Positions 61,630-64,000 of a stretch of 64,000 nucleotides of DNA are shown in pieces. The DNA is from Novosphingobium sp. ZN18A2 (GTDB taxonomy: Bacteria; Pseudomonadota; Alphaproteobacteria; Sphingomonadales; Sphingomonadaceae), in NCBI RefSeq assembly GCF_036784765.1, contig NZ_CP136651.1, forward strand, positions 3,112,001 through 3,176,000, read 5' to 3'. The notes beneath the pieces are model-generated. The model saw nothing but the letters and a program-made list of their open reading frames with translations, was not told where the DNA came from and ran no database searches. The first letter of the stretch is position 1; each line of letters starts with the position of its first letter. Both the position numbers and the translations under genes were made by a program.

Positions 61630-63804
61630 ATGGCAACCAGAAGTTTCCTGAGAGGATTCACCGACCGTGCCGCCGCGCGGGGTGAAAGTGCGAAGCACTC
61701 CGACGATCACGCCGCCGTGATCGCGATGAGCGATAGCACGCGCCGACTGGAAGTGCTGGACGATTGCGAAAATGCAGACTTCGCCTGGCTTTGGGCCAGC
61801 GATCCCGAAGGCCGCCTGATCTATATCTCCCCCGGCGCCGCCGCCCGGCTGGATTGCGATGCAGAACAGATACTTGCCCGGCCGCTGGTGGATATATTCG
61901 AAGTCGCCACGGACAATCCCGGCGGCAGTTCGCAGCGGCCGCTGAAATTCCAGCTTACCGCGCGAAGCAAGATCAACAACCTGATCGTGCACGTCGCGCC
62001 GGGCGAAGGCGAGCGCACGCGCAAGTGGTGGTCCCTCTCCGGTCATCCCAAGGTCGATGCCGCCGGCACGTTCCTGGGCTATCGCGGAAGCGCCAAGGAC
62101 GTAACCGTCGAATACGAGCGCAAGCTGCAGGATTCGCGGCTGGCCGAATACGATTCGCTGACGGGACTTGCCAACCGCCACCGCATGAACCGTCTGCTGG
62201 ACGGCACGCTTGCCAGCTTCAAGGCCGCAAAGCGCAGTTGCGCGCTGCTGATGCTCGACCTCGACCGGTTCAAGCATGTCAACGACACGATGGGCCACCA
62301 GGCCGGTGACGACCTGCTGAAACAGGTTTCGGAACGGCTTTTGCGCATCATCGGCGATGCGGGCGAGGTCGGCCGCCTGGGCGGCGACGAGTTCCAGGTG
62401 ATCCTGCCCGATCTCGACGATCGCGGCGCCCTGGGCGAACTGGCCGACAAGCTGATCCAGATGATCTCGCAGCCCTATCCCATTGGCGACAAGCGCGCGA
62501 TCATCGGCACCTCCGTGGGCATCGCCATCGCCCCCTATGACGGGCTCGACCGCGATGGCCTGGTGCACAGCGCGGACCTTGCGCTTTATGCCGCCAAGAA
62601 TTCGGGTCGCGGCCAGTTCCGTTTCTTTTCGCACGACCTGAAGGACGAAGCGGAAGAGCGCCAGCGGTTGATGGAAGACCTGCGCGAGGCGCTGGCGACC
62701 GACGCGCTGGAACTGCATTACCAGCCGGTCGTGCGGCTGGAAGACAACCTGGTGGTCGGCTTCGAGGGGCTGATGCGCTGGAATCACCCCGAACGCGGCT
62801 TCGTCAGCCCCGGCACCTTTATCCCGATGGCCGAGGAATCGAACCTCATCATCCAGCTGGGCGACTGGGCACTGCGCCGCGCCTGCCGCGATGCGGTGGC
62901 ATGGCCGCAGACGGTGAAAGTGGCGGTGAACGTATCTGCCCTCCAGTTCGCGAACCCCGGCTTCCTCGATTCGGTAGCAGAGGCGCTGAAAAGCTCTGAA
63001 CTGACGCCCGAACGGCTGGAGCTGGAGCTGACCGAAAGCGTGTTCATGGGCGACAACACGCTGGTCGACGAAACGTTCAAATCGCTGAAGGAACTGGGCG
63101 TAAAGCTGGCACTCGACGATTTCGGCACCGGCTATTCCTCGCTCAGCTATCTTCGCTCTGCCCCGTTCGACCGGATCAAGGTGGACAAGACGTTCGTCGA
63201 TTCCTGTACCGCCAGGGACCAGAACAGCGCCAAGATCATCGCGGCGATCATCGGGCTTTCCAATGCGCTGGACATCGAAACCACGGTGGAGGGCGTGGAA
63301 GCGTTCGACCAGCTGGACCTCGTGCGCGAAAAGGGTGCGCGATTCATCCAGGGATGGATCTATTCGAAGGCGCTGCCCCAGAACGAAGTGATAGAACGCA
63401 TGTCGATCGGCACGTTCAAGATCGAACCCGACGGGCCGGACCGCTATCGCGCCGAACGGCGCAAGGTGCTGAAGCGCATCGGCGTGATCCACGGCGACCA
63501 TCGCCTGCAAGGCGTGATGCGCGACCTGTCGAAAACCGGCGCGGGAATAGAGGGACTGTTCGGTATCGGCATGAACGAATCCGTCGTGCTCGACCTGGGC
63601 GAAGGCCAGCTTGCCGTCTGCCAGGTAACGCGCGTGCGCGAAGGCGAGATCGGCGTGGAGTTCGAAACGCCGCTGGTCAGTGACGGCGCGGGCGGCCTTT
63701 GCACGCGCCACCGGATTTCTCCCTATGCGCTGGCAGCGGCCGGGATGCCGCTGGAAGCCTTGCCCAAGGGCAGCTACCCGATGGGGCTTTCCGCCAAGGC
63801 TTAG
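61630..63804 (+). CDS. PAS-GGDEF-EAL-PilZ cyclic-di-GMP signalling protein
   Basis: 724 aa; an ATG eight codons upstream is possible. PAS domain about residues 40-160 (FAWLWASDPEGRLIYISPGA); GGDEF domain with intact RLGGDEFQVIL; EAL domain with EGLMRW (EGL in place of EAL), ELELTESVF, LALDDFGTGYSSLSYLR and TTVEGVE; C-terminal PilZ with RAERRKVLKR and RDLSKTGAGIEG, which binds c-di-GMP. No membrane spans, so cytoplasmic. It both makes and probably degrades c-di-GMP under PAS and PilZ control. Genes at both sides are unrelated. Confidence 0.95.
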   Translation: MATRSFLRGFTDRAAARGESAKHSDDHAAVIAMSDSTRRLEVLDDCENADFAWLWASDPEGRLIYISPGAAARLDCDAEQILARPLVDIFEVATDNPGGSSQRPLKFQLTARSKINNLIVHVAPGEGERTRKWWSLSGHPKVDAAGTFLGYRGSAKDVTVEYERKLQDSRLAEYDSLTGLANRHRMNRLLDGTLASFKAAKRSCALLMLDLDRFKHVNDTMGHQAGDDLLKQVSERLLRIIGDAGEVGRLGGDEFQVILPDLDDRGALGELADKLIQMISQPYPIGDKRAIIGTSVGIAIAPYDGLDRDGLVHSADLALYAAKNSGRGQFRFFSHDLKDEAEERQRLMEDLREALATDALELHYQPVVRLEDNLVVGFEGLMRWNHPERGFVSPGTFIPMAEESNLIIQLGDWALRRACRDAVAWPQTVKVAVNVSALQFANPGFLDSVAEALKSSELTPERLELELTESVFMGDNTLVDETFKSLKELGVKLALDDFGTGYSSLSYLRSAPFDRIKVDKTFVDSCTARDQNSAKIIAAIIGLSNALDIETTVEGVEAFDQLDLVREKGARFIQGWIYSKALPQNEVIERMSIGTFKIEPDGPDRYRAERRKVLKRIGVIHGDHRLQGVMRDLSKTGAGIEGLFGIGMNESVVLDLGEGQLAVCQVTRVREGEIGVEFETPLVSDGAGGLCTRHRISPYALAAAGMPLEALPKGSYPMGLSAKA

Positions 63805-63947
63805 AGCGCTTTTCCGTTTCGGCGCGATGGTTGATGCAGCATTAACCGCATAGGTTATGTCATCCTTGATATCGCGACACAGACCCTCTGTTCATCGGTG
63901 GGCAGCCTGATAGGCTGTCATCCATCAACTGCTCGGGGGAGTGTTGA

Positions 63948-64000
63948 ATGCGTAAGATCATCATAGTTTCGTCCATGTCCGCCCTGGCCCTGGCCGGTGC
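63948..64000 (+). CDS. Start of a secreted protein, cut by the window edge
   Basis: MRKIIIVSSMSALALAGA: a signal-peptide start with GGGGGA 7 nt before the ATG. The remainder lies outside the window. Confidence 0.7.
   Translation, partial: MRKIIIVSSMSALALAG

Noticed and set aside
61558-63711. 717-codon frame antisense to the GGDEF-EAL gene
   Set aside because: No recognisable motif, and the sense strand carries four clear domains.
1-64000. CRISPR arrays, insertion sequences, prophage or integrative element
   Set aside because: No regularly spaced repeats, transposase or integrase motifs were seen. The single tRNA has no attached integrase or obvious direct repeat.

Overview
The window looks like a chromosomal segment of a GC-rich alphaproteobacterium, most likely a sphingomonad (Sphingomonadales; Novosphingobium/Erythrobacteraceae-like). 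This is an inference from gene content: a TIGR02001-type porin, a UrcA protein, the NDUFA12 - DUF2155 - Aat cluster, a TonB-dependent receptor with a TetR regulator and an acyl-CoA dehydrogenase, and two S10-type secreted peptidases. It holds about 60 protein genes and one tRNA (tRNA-Trp). I saw no rRNA, insertion sequence, integrase, phage gene or CRISPR array. Coding density is high and many neighbouring genes overlap by a few bases.

Layout: 1-4.1 kb, an RND efflux pump pair (permease cut by the window edge), with an AT-rich divergent control region to about 4.47 kb. 4.5-7.5 kb, envelope proteins and a LysR regulator. 7.6-10.7 kb, serS - LysM/LytM lipoprotein - K+ channel, joined by overlapping start/stop codons. 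10.7-15.5 kb, rimO, a PoxB-like enzyme and a TsdA-like dihaem cytochrome c. 15.7-17.9 kb, a NUDIX-DUF47 fusion gene followed by a PiT phosphate transporter. 17.9-25.6 kb, CDF and CorA metal transporters, porin, Baeyer-Villiger-type monooxygenase, CinA-like protein, a lipoprotein and S10 peptidase no. 1. 25.8-27.0 kb, a frameshifted channel gene. 27.3-33.2 kb, the tRNA-Trp - secE - nusG - rplK - rplA block, split between nusG and rplK by four unrelated genes. 33.2-39.6 kb, aat, DUF2155, NDUFA12, recX, a fatty-acyl-AMP ligase, DUF389 and MAPEG. 39.8-42.1 kb, a TelA/XpaC/PHA-type operon. 42.7-45.3 kb, mannose-nucleotide genes and TonB. 45.5 kb, a lone receiver-domain protein behind two competing hairpins. 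45.9-52.2 kb, a complete NAD-dependent formate dehydrogenase operon (fdsG, fdsB, mobA, fdsA, fdsD, fdhD). 52.3-61.5 kb, acyl-substrate catabolism: TetR and acyl-CoA ligase, NUDIX, S10 peptidase no. 2, TonB receptor, TetR, acyl-CoA dehydrogenase. 61.6-63.8 kb, a PAS-GGDEF-EAL-PilZ protein, then the first codons of a secreted protein at the right edge.

The strongest unexplained signals are: (1) TATC/GATA inverted repeats in the promoters of the TonB receptor, the acyl-CoA dehydrogenase and the acyl-CoA ligase, which suggest one TetR-controlled uptake-and-activation regulon; (2) an in-frame NUDIX-DUF47 fusion upstream of a PiT transporter, with a candidate PHO box, a possible AUU start and a separate internal start for the DUF47 half; (3) the interrupted secE-nusG/rplK-rplA block; (4) overlapping, mutually exclusive hairpins in the leader of the receiver protein. 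All functions are read from sequence motifs only; no database search was possible.
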